Source of the DNA: an uncultured Clostridia bacterium
GTDB taxonomy: Bacteria > Bacillota > Clostridia > Christensenellales > Borkfalkiaceae
Length of the DNA stretch: 64,000 nucleotides
Assembly (NCBI GenBank): GCA_947597925.1
Contig: CANQFA010000002.1
Coordinates: 1-64,000 of the forward strand
Direction of reading: 5' to 3'
The translations under genes were made by a program, and so were the position numbers. Positions 1-9,920 of this stretch are shown one piece after another (the stretch's first letter is position 1; every line of letters starts with the position of its first letter). Below the pieces are notes generated by a model. It searched no databases and was not told where the DNA came from. It worked only from the letters and a program-made list of their open reading frames with translations.

Positions 1-3000
1 ACCGCGAAACAAACGAATGGAGCTCTTCGAAAGATCTCCCAAATCCCGATAAAGGTACCTCTATCAAACTCACGGTTGTGGAGCCGGGGAATATGGTATT
101 TTCCTGGAAAGTAGGCTCGCAATACGATAATAGTGCTGTTTTAATTACAAAAACACGTGCGGGAGAAGATCCCACAGAAATCGTCAGCGTAAAAGAGTTA
201 TCATCTTCTTCTGAATGGGAAGAGTATGCAAGTTATTCAAGCCCCGTTACGATATCTGGCTTGCAGACGGGCGACGTGGTCGAATTCAAATGGACGGCAT
301 CAGTAACTTATTCAAGTTCAAGTCATTACATGATGATTAAGGGCTTAAACCCTCCCGCCAACAAATTTCCAATCACAGCAAAAGTTGCCGAAGATTGCAT
401 CGATCACGGCACAATCAAGACGGAGAAGTCCGAAGAAACTTTCGATGAAAGCGGCAACCAACTGATCGCACAACGTGGCTACTGCGAGAGCGTGACTTTT
501 ACGGCAGTTCCCGCAGACGGATATACGGCATATTGGAAAGACAGTAACGGAAAAATTGTAAGCCATGTGGCAACGTTGGAGATCGCAGGCATAAACGAAT
601 CTAACAATAATACTACCTACACGGCATACTTTGTCAAGCTTGGTGAGGACGGAACAAAAATTTCCTTCGACGATCCGATCGATGGGAAGGCATACTTTAC
701 TAAGAGCGAGCAAGGCGATGAATATTCCGTCGCAGACATAAAAAATTTGGGGAAAGAGGATAAAATTGCCCTCTATATTGAATTTACGGGGGAGAAATAT
801 GTCGCTTTTGACCGTGCAATGGTTAAAGCCAACAGGCTTAGCGCTCTCTCCGATAGCTGTTATGTTGACAACGATAAGATATCCATTCCGGATGGGGCTG
901 AAAATATCAATTTTCATGTCACGGGAGAAGGATATCATGTTATAAAGATTATAGTTAGTTTCAGTAGCTTCGGGTCGTCGATTGACGGTGGTCCCATGAC
1001 GCCTTCTTCCATTCAAGACGGAGATAGTTATACCGTAAAAAATATCCGCTTCCAAGATAAGGATCACCCCTTTGAGGAAAGCATTACGGTAAAATATAAT
1101 CCTCATTATTCGGATCTCTATTATAACGGAACGCTTCAAGAAGCCGACGATACCAACGCCGTGATCGAAAAGCAGCTCGCCGTTCCGCTCGCCGATGAAT
1201 ATACCATTGAGATAAAGCCGAAAACGGAAGTGACCTCTTCTATGGATCCGTCGCAGATGGCGGAAGTCGTCTATAAAAACAGTACGGCAAATGCGCAATA
1301 TTTTAAGTCTACCAACACTGGATATAAACAAACTTATCCGGAATTTCAGTCTCAACCGGACGGATCTGTTAAGTTAACGATAAGTCGTTTTGCCTTACAG
1401 TATTCGATCAACGCGAAACTCGACGACAGAGCGATGGCTCATGATTTCACGTTAGACGAAGGCGCAGAGTTCTTGGAATTGACATTCAACTATATGGAGC
1501 GTGCGCCCATTCCGAAGGTTTCCGCAATCAAAAAAATAGATAACGAAGAGACCGAGATCGAATCCATTGCAGACGGGCAGGTGCTCGACTTCCCGTTCCT
1601 TCACAATAATTCGCTCTCCCTTCGCATTCAGCAAATAGAGGGGCTTGAACAGACCGATTTCAGCGTGTTGGTAAACAATGTAGAACGCAACGCGTCTCTT
1701 CAAGACTACGAAAATATTTTCCTTCTTCCCATTCAAGATGTGGGCAACACACAGGTCGTAATTCGCTACTTAAAGAGCAGCGAAACAATTGATTTCTCGG
1801 CTTATTCGCTCTCTTTCCGTCTCGGGGAATTCCCCGAAGAAGATAAGAACGGGACGGATGTAACGAAGGCTATCCATCTCGACGAAAATTCCGGTAAGGC
1901 GAGTTTGCAATTAACAGTTACCGATCGAGTATCTTCTAATAGACCGGCTAAATGGCTATTCGATCCCGAACTTTCCGCAGAGGAGAACTATGCCTATACG
2001 ACCACTTCGCAAGTGAATCCGAAATCGTCGGGAGAAACTTATCAAGGCGAGAGCAATCTCAAAATCCTCATGTTTGCGCTTTCCGGCGAGGCACAGGGCA
2101 GCTTGACGTTCCAATTCCGCGCGAGCGGTTACACCGATACAACAGTCAGCGGGCAGTATCGCGGCGGCTTGCTCTATGCTGTTCCGTATACGTCGTATTA
2201 TGACTTTTGGACTGGTTATGCGAATTACTGTCAATCGCAAGACGGCATTGTGTGGACAGACCCCACCGATCCTGCCGTGACGCTTTTGGCGAAACCGCGT
2301 CCCGAAGGCGGAATGGAGTATGGAAGCACCGTCGTCCCGCTCGATGACGGATGGTATCAGGCGAGCGTTCCTATCAAACAGGATATGGACAATAACGTTG
2401 TCCTGTTGTTCCTCACTTACTATCCGACCGACGTCTCCTATCCTTTGGAAAAAATCCCGCTCGCTACGGCGTCCATTCGCGACGTGCGCGTTGTTACGGG
2501 CGAAAAGACAGTCTCCATCGCCATGAGTGAAGAGGCGGGCGACGCGACGGCGACAGTTGCCGTAGGCGATGTGCAACATCATAACGGGAGCGAAAGTTTC
2601 AAGGTCACCGCGGGCACCATGGTCAATCTTTCCGCCGATACAAAGGGACGGAAATTCTACGGTTGGTCGGTGAACGGACAGCTCGTCTCTACCGAGCAGA
2701 CAGCAAGCATTTTCATCAATGCCGATTCCGAGATCAAGGCATGGATCGCGGATGAGGGGACGTATGAAGCGCGCACGGAGGGAACGTTCTATACCTCGAT
2801 CAAAACGGCCGTCGAGGCGGCAAAACTCGGGCAGACAGTCTACGTCATCAAGGATGGCGCAACGATCGCGGAGAGCTTCACGATCGGCGAAGGCGTAACG
2901 CTGCTTCTTCCCTATAGCAAAGAAAATAGGCTCACCGCGACGGGTACGCCCGACGTAAATTCCAAAGACCGGATCGCTTGGATCGCCGATAGCGACACAT

Positions 3001-6000
3001 ACCGTTATCTGACGGTTACCGTAAAAGGGAATGTCACGATCACCGTGAGCGGAACGCTTGGCGTCGGCGGCATTGTGAACTACCCGAAGGGGCAGGGCTA
3101 TCAAGGGCACACCTCGGGCAACTATGCCGAACTCATCCTTGAAACGGGGAGCAAAATTCAAGTCGCAAAGGGCGGCGTGATGGACGTCTACGGCCGCGTT
3201 TGGGGCGGAGAAGGCGCAACAGGCACGAACATGGGTACCATCGACGTCGCCGAAGGCGGCAAGCTCTACGAGCCCTTCCTCATTCTCGACTACACAGGCG
3301 GCACCAATGCGCTCGGGCTTTTCATGGCGGGGCAAACGCCGTTCAGACGGTATGCAATGATCAATATCGAAGTGCCGACGACGATCAATTACGGCGGCAT
3401 GCTTTATGGGCATGCAAGCCTTTGGATCGAGACGTTCAAAATGTTGGCGTCGCTTGACCAGCCCTTCGTTTCCTACTATATGGGCGAAAAACTCGGCGGC
3501 GACGGCAACGGAAACGATACGTTTGTCATGCTTCATGACGGCGCAAGCGTGACGATCACCTATGACCCCACGAAAGTGATCGGAAGCCCGACGACTGCCG
3601 ATTGCACCGAGGGCATCGGGAAGATCAAAATGGTGTTCGAGGGCGGCGCAGATTTCAGTTACATGCTGTTCTCGGCAATGGGCATTTCGGTGCCGACGAA
3701 CTCGGTGTACTTCTCCATTCCCTACAACTATGAGGTGGAGATGAACGACTTTGCGGCACCGCAGGGCGACGTTCACGCACAGTATGAGACCAAGACGGAC
3801 TTCATGATTATGCCGGGCGCGATCGTAAAGGTCGGCAAGAATGCGACGCTTACTCTCAACGCAAATACTTGGATTTATGACGGCCTTGAACAGAATAAAC
3901 TTTCGGGCAAAGGGTATCCGACTGCCACACAATTAAACGGGATCTATTCCAAGAGCGGCAACCTCATCGTAGACGGCACGCTCAAAATCGGCCAAAAGAC
4001 GACTGTGCAACAGTTTGAACTTTTTGAACCTGCCGAGCCGTTCGTGCCGAAAATCATACCTGCGCTTTTCCTCGGTATCATTCAAACGAACGGAACGGGG
4101 ACGATCATCGTTCCGGAAGGAACGGAGCTTTCCGGACAAATTGTCGATGGTGCTAACGGAACCAATTACTTCGCTTACACGGCGACGGCAAGGGTGTGGG
4201 ATGCGGCGCACGGCTGCTTCGGCAATCTCGTGGCTGGGCATACTTACACCGCCACCTCGGGCGAGAAGTTTACGCTCGAGACGCTCAACTACACCAATAC
4301 CGAGGGCGGTGCGGATGAGCTTACGTTGACCCTCTCCTCGGACATGGTGGGCAGCTGGAAGGTCGACCATGAAGATCACGTGGAGCCCGCGTGGGAGTAT
4401 GACGCCAATAAAGACGGCACGGTCAAGCCCAACGAGGTCAAACAGCTCACGCGTTATTGCACGGAACTTGGCTGCAATCACGCTTTCCACCGCTACCTCA
4501 TCGGCAGCCCCACGGGGAGCGTGGGCGCCCTCACCTATCGCGGCGGCACCTTCTCCGCAGAGGAGGTAGAAGCGCTCATCCAAAAATATTATACCGAGCT
4601 CACCGGGCTTGAAGCCTTCCCCGCGGGGGTCGAGTTCTCGGTCTCGGAAGACGGCCTGAAATCCGCCATCAATGCAGATAGCTACACCGTCACGGTCACC
4701 CTGAATGATGCCGCGGGCGGCGGGTTCTTCCTCGGCAAGGGGGGCTTTGTCTACACGAACTCCGTGCAGTGGACGATCGAGGCCTTTGACCTGAGCAAAG
4801 AGGGGTATGCCTCCGCGACGGCGAAGAGCGCTTCTGTCATCTACAACGGCGAGGCGCAAGAGGTCGGCGTGCAGCAGGTGATGGCCTATCTCTCTAAAGA
4901 AGGCGGTGTCGACGGCGCGCTGAATGTGGGCGACTACGAGATCTCCTACTCGGCCGATACGACCAATGTCGGCACGGTGACGATCACCATCACGGGCAAG
5001 GGCAACTACACGGGCAGCGTGACGTGCACCTATGAGATCGCGAAGCGGGCGCTCAATGTGACCATCGACAACGCCTCTCACACCTATGGCGAGACGCCGA
5101 CGCCTTCGGAAGAGCTCACCGTAACGGTATCGGGCGAGGTCGCGGGTCAGACCGAGGACATCAAGAATGCCTTCACGCTCACCGCGAAAGATGCGACGCA
5201 GTGGGCGAATGCGGGCAGCTACGCCATCACGGCGGATTATAACGCGGAAACGGGCGTTCTCAAAAACTACACGGTGAACGTCACGAACGAGAAGAATACC
5301 GCCTATACGATCGAGAAGAAGGACATCTCGGCAATCGAGGTGAAATTCAACAAGACGTACACCTATGACCGCAAGGCGCAACAGCCTCTCGCGGGCGACC
5401 TCACGGTCACGCTTGCGGGGTATGAGGGGCACGCGGTGACCTTCACAGTCGGCAATTATCAAAATAATATCGACGCGGGCAGCGAGGCGAGCCTTGTCGT
5501 GACGGGCACCGAGAATTTCACGGGCACCAAGACGGTCAACTTCACCATCGAGAAGGCGACCATCGACAGCGTGTCTGTGAACGGCAGCTACACCTATAAC
5601 GCCAAGACGCAGGAGATCGCCCTCACCGTCATGGCGGGCAGCATTACGCTTGATGCGAATGAGTATGCCGTCACTTTCGCGAAGGACGGGGAGAGCGTCG
5701 TGAAGAACGCGGGCACCTACACCGTGACCGTCACGACGACGGATAAGAACTTTAAGACGACGGATACCGTCACGACAGAGTTCACGGTCGAGAAGGCGAA
5801 GGTCACGGTCAAGGCAGAGAATAAGAATTCGCCCGAAAAGCAGGAGCTCGTGCAGCTGACCTTCACGATCGACGGATATCTCGAAGAAGACGACAAGCTC
5901 GAGAAGGCCATCGCCATCACCGTCGCCGAGGGTGCGGAAGAAGGCACGGCAAATCAAGAGTTTGCCATCACCGTGGCGTTTAAGCAAGGTTCGAGCGCGG

Positions 6001-8438
6001 AAGATTTTGCGAACTATGAAATCACCTTCGAGAAGGGCACCTACACCATCACGGCGGCAGTGTTCGCGAACGTGACCTTTGCGAGCGGCAGTGCGGTCTA
6101 TGACCGCAAGGCGCATACGCACGAGGCGACCCTCGGCCAGCCCGCAGACAAAGCGGGGACCTTCTCCGCGAAGTATACCTACGCCATCAAGGACGGCGCT
6201 CCTGTTGAGGAGATGAAGGAAGCCGGCATCTACACGGTAACGCTCAACCTCACCTTTACCGCGAGCGAGAACGAGAGCGAGACGTACACGACGACCCTCA
6301 CGAGCGAGTATACCATCACCGCGGCGCAGATCGGCGAGGTCACGGTGCAGGCAGGCGACTTCACCTACACGGGCAAGGAGATCGCCCCCACCCTCACGGT
6401 CAAGAGTGCGAATGACCTTACACTGAACACGGAAGAGTACACTGTTTCTTACGGCCAGCGCGGAAACATCAATGCGGGTGACGTGACGGTGACCGTCACG
6501 CCCACGAGCAAGAACTTTGCAGGCTCGGGCAGTGCGAACTTCACCATCAAGACAAAGAATATCGGAGAAGCCGAAGTTGCCGTGACGAAGGACTACACCT
6601 ACTGCGGCAAGGAGATCGTCCCCGCACAGGGCGATGTCACCGTGACATTGGGAGATTTCGTAGTCACCTTCAATATCTCCGCAAGCAACAACATTGACGC
6701 GGGAGACAAGGCTGTCGTCACGGTCACGGGCACGGGCAACTACTCGGGCACGGCGACTGCGAACTTCACCATCGTGGCGAAGGAGATCACGGTCAACATC
6801 CTCGGCCAGACCCTCACCTACAGCGGCACGGAGAAGCTCGTCCTCGACGACAGCAAGTGGACGACGACGGGACTCGAAGAGCGCGACGACACCGAGAGCC
6901 TGAAGGTCACCCTCTCCCTCGATGAGAAGAAGTGGGAGGTCGGGACCCATACGGGCGTCATCGACGGCAATTGGAACAATACCAACTACACTGTCACCTT
7001 CGTGAAGGGCGACCTCACCGTCACGGCAAGGGAAGTCACCGTCCGCATCGAGGACAAGAGCAGTCAGTACGGCGACACCTACGCGGCGCTCACCTTCGCG
7101 GTGGACGAGAAGACCCCGCTCGCCGCAGGGGATGAGAAGGAGGCGCTCGGCGTCACGCTCACCTTTGCGGGCTCGGCGGGAAGCCGCCTCAGCGTGAATA
7201 CCTATCCCATCACGGGTAAGGCAGACGGCAAGAACTACCATGTGACCTTCACGGGTTCCAATGGAGAGGCGGGGACCTATACCGTCGTGCGGCGCGAAGT
7301 CACCATCACCATCCTCGCCGAGAGCGAGATCTACGACAACCGCGAGTTTGCGGCTTCGCAGGAGGAGAACGTCGGCTGGGAAGTCACGCAGGGCTCCATC
7401 CTCGAGGGCGACCGCCTCAACATCGTCCTCACGAAGGAAGCGGGCAAGACGGCGGGCGAATATCCCATCACGGGGAAATTCGAAAACGCCAACTACAATG
7501 TCACCTTCGTCGACGGGACCTTCACGGTCGCCAAGCGGCCCGTGAGCGTCGTCATCGAGAACCAAAGCACGGTCTACCGCTACACCTACGGATATATCCT
7601 GAACGGTGACAAGTGGCGCCTTGCGGAGGAGAGCTCCTTTGCAAGCGGCGAAGAGAGAACGGTACTCGGGGTCACCCTGAAGACTGCTACGCTCACGGAT
7701 GCGGGCATCTATGCCATCACGGGCGAATGGAACAACGACAACTATGCGGTGACCTTCCTCGGAGAATACGAGGGAGAGGGCGAGGCAAACGGCCACGCAG
7801 GGAAGTACACCATCGCCAAACAGGATGTCACAGACGATGCCATCTTCATCCTCGGCGTCGAGGAGCGCGACTTCACGTCGGAAGGGCTCAGGACCATCCG
7901 CACGACCTATGCAAACGAGGCGCTGACCCTCTTCTGCACCGTGACCTACTACGAAGACGTCAACGGCAGAGAGCTCCGCGTGGAGATCTCGCCCAAGACA
8001 CTCGGCGCAGTCGGGAACTTCACGGTCCATGTGGAGATCGCCGACACGAACTACAGCGGCAGCGCGGACTTCGAAGTCATCGTGACGGATGAGGCGGGCT
8101 TCACGCAGAACCTCCGCGAAGTCCTCGAAAAGCTCGAGGCACTCGCGGCGGGGCTCGGCGAAGAGCTCACCGCGGAGGACTATGAGACCCTCCTCGGCAT
8201 CCGCGAAGCGATCTATGAGGACCTCGACGAGACCGAGCGCGAAGTCGGAGCGGCCGAACTTGCCGAATACGAGGCCTACCTCGCGGCATGGGAGGAGCTC
8301 ACGGACATCGACGACATCGTGGATACGGCAAAGGCAATTGCAAATGCACCCATTTCGGCACTGTTCGAGGCGGCGGCGACGCTTACGGCGCTCATCGGGC
8401 TTGCCTACATCGGACTGAAAGGAGGAATTTTGAGATGA
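1..8438 (+). CDS. Giant MBG-repeat surface protein (5' end outside window)
   Basis: Partial: the reading frame is open from base 3, so the signal peptide lies to the left; GTG at 78 is only an internal codon. About 2,800 residues are visible. In order: a divergent InlB-type repeat near 340-640; Ig-like/beta-sandwich regions to about 2,500; an all-beta region (about 2,780-4,300) opening with a 'TSIKTAVEAAKLGQTVYVIKDG'-like segment typical of S-layer-type surface proteins; then from about 4,790 to 8,080 at least nine tandem MBG/YDG-type beta modules with recurring 'YTY(N/D)', 'ANAGSYAIT', 'NYTVTF' and 'GTYTI' elements. A helical bundle (about 8,090-8,330) and one hydrophobic helix (ALFEAAATLTALIGLAYIGL) end the protein; no LPXTG is present, so it is probably held by this C-terminal membrane segment. 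Its stop overlaps the next ATG (ATGA). The role is probably adhesion or cell-envelope display; ligand unknown. Confidence 0.
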   Translation, partial: RETNEWSSSKDLPNPDKGTSIKLTVVEPGNMVFSWKVGSQYDNSAVLITKTRAGEDPTEIVSVKELSSSSEWEEYASYSSPVTISGLQTGDVVEFKWTASVTYSSSSHYMMIKGLNPPANKFPITAKVAEDCIDHGTIKTEKSEETFDESGNQLIAQRGYCESVTFTAVPADGYTAYWKDSNGKIVSHVATLEIAGINESNNNTTYTAYFVKLGEDGTKISFDDPIDGKAYFTKSEQGDEYSVADIKNLGKEDKIALYIEFTGEKYVAFDRAMVKANRLSALSDSCYVDNDKISIPDGAENINFHVTGEGYHVIKIIVSFSSFGSSIDGGPMTPSSIQDGDSYTVKNIRFQDKDHPFEESITVKYNPHYSDLYYNGTLQEADDTNAVIEKQLAVPLADEYTIEIKPKTEVTSSMDPSQMAEVVYKNSTANAQYFKSTNTGYKQTYPEFQSQPDGSVKLTISRFALQYSINAKLDDRAMAHDFTLDEGAEFLELTFNYMERAPIPKVSAIKKIDNEETEIESIADGQVLDFPFLHNNSLSLRIQQIEGLEQTDFSVLVNNVERNASLQDYENIFLLPIQDVGNTQVVIRYLKSSETIDFSAYSLSFRLGEFPEEDKNGTDVTKAIHLDENSGKASLQLTVTDRVSSNRPAKWLFDPELSAEENYAYTTTSQVNPKSSGETYQGESNLKILMFALSGEAQGSLTFQFRASGYTDTTVSGQYRGGLLYAVPYTSYYDFWTGYANYCQSQDGIVWTDPTDPAVTLLAKPRPEGGMEYGSTVVPLDDGWYQASVPIKQDMDNNVVLLFLTYYPTDVSYPLEKIPLATASIRDVRVVTGEKTVSIAMSEEAGDATATVAVGDVQHHNGSESFKVTAGTMVNLSADTKGRKFYGWSVNGQLVSTEQTASIFINADSEIKAWIADEGTYEARTEGTFYTSIKTAVEAAKLGQTVYVIKDGATIAESFTIGEGVTLLLPYSKENRLTATGTPDVNSKDRIAWIADSDTYRYLTVTVKGNVTITVSGTLGVGGIVNYPKGQGYQGHTSGNYAELILETGSKIQVAKGGVMDVYGRVWGGEGATGTNMGTIDVAEGGKLYEPFLILDYTGGTNALGLFMAGQTPFRRYAMINIEVPTTINYGGMLYGHASLWIETFKMLASLDQPFVSYYMGEKLGGDGNGNDTFVMLHDGASVTITYDPTKVIGSPTTADCTEGIGKIKMVFEGGADFSYMLFSAMGISVPTNSVYFSIPYNYEVEMNDFAAPQGDVHAQYETKTDFMIMPGAIVKVGKNATLTLNANTWIYDGLEQNKLSGKGYPTATQLNGIYSKSGNLIVDGTLKIGQKTTVQQFELFEPAEPFVPKIIPALFLGIIQTNGTGTIIVPEGTELSGQIVDGANGTNYFAYTATARVWDAAHGCFGNLVAGHTYTATSGEKFTLETLNYTNTEGGADELTLTLSSDMVGSWKVDHEDHVEPAWEYDANKDGTVKPNEVKQLTRYCTELGCNHAFHRYLIGSPTGSVGALTYRGGTFSAEEVEALIQKYYTELTGLEAFPAGVEFSVSEDGLKSAINADSYTVTVTLNDAAGGGFFLGKGGFVYTNSVQWTIEAFDLSKEGYASATAKSASVIYNGEAQEVGVQQVMAYLSKEGGVDGALNVGDYEISYSADTTNVGTVTITITGKGNYTGSVTCTYEIAKRALNVTIDNASHTYGETPTPSEELTVTVSGEVAGQTEDIKNAFTLTAKDATQWANAGSYAITADYNAETGVLKNYTVNVTNEKNTAYTIEKKDISAIEVKFNKTYTYDRKAQQPLAGDLTVTLAGYEGHAVTFTVGNYQNNIDAGSEASLVVTGTENFTGTKTVNFTIEKATIDSVSVNGSYTYNAKTQEIALTVMAGSITLDANEYAVTFAKDGESVVKNAGTYTVTVTTTDKNFKTTDTVTTEFTVEKAKVTVKAENKNSPEKQELVQLTFTIDGYLEEDDKLEKAIAITVAEGAEEGTANQEFAITVAFKQGSSAEDFANYEITFEKGTYTITAAVFANVTFASGSAVYDRKAHTHEATLGQPADKAGTFSAKYTYAIKDGAPVEEMKEAGIYTVTLNLTFTASENESETYTTTLTSEYTITAAQIGEVTVQAGDFTYTGKEIAPTLTVKSANDLTLNTEEYTVSYGQRGNINAGDVTVTVTPTSKNFAGSGSANFTIKTKNIGEAEVAVTKDYTYCGKEIVPAQGDVTVTLGDFVVTFNISASNNIDAGDKAVVTVTGTGNYSGTATANFTIVAKEITVNILGQTLTYSGTEKLVLDDSKWTTTGLEERDDTESLKVTLSLDEKKWEVGTHTGVIDGNWNNTNYTVTFVKGDLTVTAREVTVRIEDKSSQYGDTYAALTFAVDEKTPLAAGDEKEALGVTLTFAGSAGSRLSVNTYPITGKADGKNYHVTFTGSNGEAGTYTVVRREVTITILAESEIYDNREFAASQEENVGWEVTQGSILEGDRLNIVLTKEAGKTAGEYPITGKFENANYNVTFVDGTFTVAKRPVSVVIENQSTVYRYTYGYILNGDKWRLAEESSFASGEERTVLGVTLKTATLTDAGIYAITGEWNNDNYAVTFLGEYEGEGEANGHAGKYTIAKQDVTDDAIFILGVEERDFTSEGLRTIRTTYANEALTLFCTVTYYEDVNGRELRVEISPKTLGAVGNFTVHVEIADTNYSGSADFEVIVTDEAGFTQNLREVLEKLEALAAGLGEELTAEDYETLLGIREAIYEDLDETEREVGAAELAEYEAYLAAWEELTDIDDIVDTAKAIANAPISALFEAAATLTALIGLAYIGLKGGILR

Positions 8439-9061
8439 AGCGGTACGGTTTCTGGTTTATGGCGGCGCTTGCCGCACTGACAGTCGGCATGATCTCCGGG
8501 TGTGGGCCCACGCTCACGCCCGGGCTCGAGGGGCCCGACCCCGGCGAGACCGAAGAGCCCGCCACCCCCCTCGAGATCGTGGAGGAAAAGTATGCCAAGC
8601 TCGCCGAAGCCGAAAAGGTGGAGCAGTCCATCGACATCGCGCGGGGCGCCCTCGTGCAGTATGAAAGCGAGAGGACATATGAGAAGAAGGGCGGCGGCTA
8701 CACGGTGAAGGGGAGCGAGAAGCGTCTCATGCCCCTCACCGAGGGCGGCAGTGCCTACGAGGAAACGGCCATCGAGAGCACGGTCAAGGCGGGCGAGTTC
8801 GGTATCCGCCTCGACCTCGACGAGCTCTATTTCTCCACGGCGCCCGAATTGGTAGAGGGGGTCATGGAGGTCCGCGTCGCGGACGGAAACGCCGAGGCCG
8901 TCTTCGGGCTCACGGGGCTCGAGGCATCGGTGAAAAATCTCGTCCTCCGCATCGAGACGGATGCGGAGCATGTGACGGGCATGCGCATCACTTACGAGTC
9001 GCAGGGGGCGGCATCGACCGCAAGCTCGACTGTGACCATCGTACTCAAATTTACTTACTGA
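8435..9061 (+). CDS. Small surface lipoprotein
   Basis: A 208-residue protein. ATG at 8435 overlaps the upstream stop and has GGAGG at 8421-8425; an upstream in-frame extension exists but lacks these signals. The N-terminus is a lipoprotein signal (MKRYGF, a hydrophobic stretch, lipobox I-S-G-C with Cys23), followed by a Pro/Glu/Gly-rich linker (GPDPGETEEPATP). The rest is charged and beta-rich (YTVKGSEKRLM; EVRVADGNAEAVFGLTGLEASVKNLVLRIETD), a pattern seen in lipoproteins that fold as an open beta sheet. No family was recognised. Its place between a giant surface protein and an ABC ATPase suggests an extracytoplasmic partner of that assembly; this is inference from context. Confidence 0.
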   Translation: MKRYGFWFMAALAALTVGMISGCGPTLTPGLEGPDPGETEEPATPLEIVEEKYAKLAEAEKVEQSIDIARGALVQYESERTYEKKGGGYTVKGSEKRLMPLTEGGSAYEETAIESTVKAGEFGIRLDLDELYFSTAPELVEGVMEVRVADGNAEAVFGLTGLEASVKNLVLRIETDAEHVTGMRITYESQGAASTASSTVTIVLKFTY

Positions 9062-9080
9062 GGCAAGGAGACGACAAGGA

Positions 9081-9920
9081 ATGGACGGAAGAAACGGGAC
9101 AATGGGATGGCCGTACATGCCTATGGGCACGTCGGTCTACACGGCGGCGCCCTATGGATACGGCATGCCGCAGCCCGCGCGCACGGGCGAAGAGGTCGTG
9201 CGGGTCACGGGGCTCTATAAGCGGTACTCGAAGAAGGCGGACTGGGCGGTCACCAACGTCAACTTTACCTGCCGCGAAGGGGAGATAGTCGGCCTTCTCG
9301 GGCACAACGGCGCGGGTAAGAGTACCACGCTCAAGTGCCTCGAGGGCATGCTCCCCTTCGAGAGGGGCGAGATCACCATCGCGGGATACGACATCCGCAA
9401 GCAGGCCGAACAGGCAAAACAGCAGATGGGCTTCGTGACGGACAACCATGCGACGTTCGTCAAGATGACGGGCCTCCAATACATCAACTTCATGGCCGAT
9501 GTCTATGAAGTGTCGACGAAACTTCGGGAGGCGCGGCTCAATGCCCTCGAGAAAATTTTCCAGCTCGGGAAACCCATCGAGAACCTCATCAGCTCCTATT
9601 CGCACGGCATGCGGCAGAAGATCTGCATGATGGGCTCCCTCATCCACCACCCCAAGCTCTGGATCCTCGATGAGCCCATGACGGGCTTGGATCCTCGCAC
9701 CATGAAGGCGGTCTCCACGTTCATGCACCGCTATGTCGCGGCGGGGAACAGTATCATCTTCTCTTCGCACGCCCTCAATACGGTGGCCAAGCTCTGCGAC
9801 CGCGTGGTGCTCATCCGCAAGGGCGAGCAGGTAGACGAACTCAACGTGAAACAGATCTACGCGTCCAACCCCAATTTTGATTTCGAGGAGTATTTCTTGC
9901 GCAATGAACGGGAGGAATGA
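9081..9920 (+). CDS. ABC transporter ATP-binding protein with Tyr/Pro/Gly-rich N-terminal extension
   Basis: 279 residues. Residues from about 42 form a complete ABC ATPase: Walker A GHNGAGKST, Q-loop region (QQMGFVTDNH), signature SYSHGMRQK (usual LSGGQ replaced by SHGMR, common in ABC-2 exporters), Walker B LWILDEP, D-loop TGLD and switch His in IIFSSHAL. The first ~38 residues (MDGRNGTMGWPYMPMGTSVY...) are a low-complexity Tyr/Met/Pro/Gly stretch not found in ordinary ABC ATPases; start is ATG 9081 with AAGGAG just upstream. It lies 19 bp after the lipoprotein gene and overlaps the permease gene, so it should energise that permease. Confidence 0.
   Translation: MDGRNGTMGWPYMPMGTSVYTAAPYGYGMPQPARTGEEVVRVTGLYKRYSKKADWAVTNVNFTCREGEIVGLLGHNGAGKSTTLKCLEGMLPFERGEITIAGYDIRKQAEQAKQQMGFVTDNHATFVKMTGLQYINFMADVYEVSTKLREARLNALEKIFQLGKPIENLISSYSHGMRQKICMMGSLIHHPKLWILDEPMTGLDPRTMKAVSTFMHRYVAAGNSIIFSSHALNTVAKLCDRVVLIRKGEQVDELNVKQIYASNPNFDFEEYFLRNEREE

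Noticed and set aside
1956..3932. A 658-codon minus-strand frame
   Set aside because: Shadow of the surface protein gene; no recognisable motifs.
3933..8030. A 1,365-codon open frame on the minus strand across the MBG repeats
   Set aside because: It is the antisense shadow of repeated GC-rich codons; its translation is Arg/Asp/Gly-rich low-complexity sequence with no domains, no promoter and no ribosome binding site.
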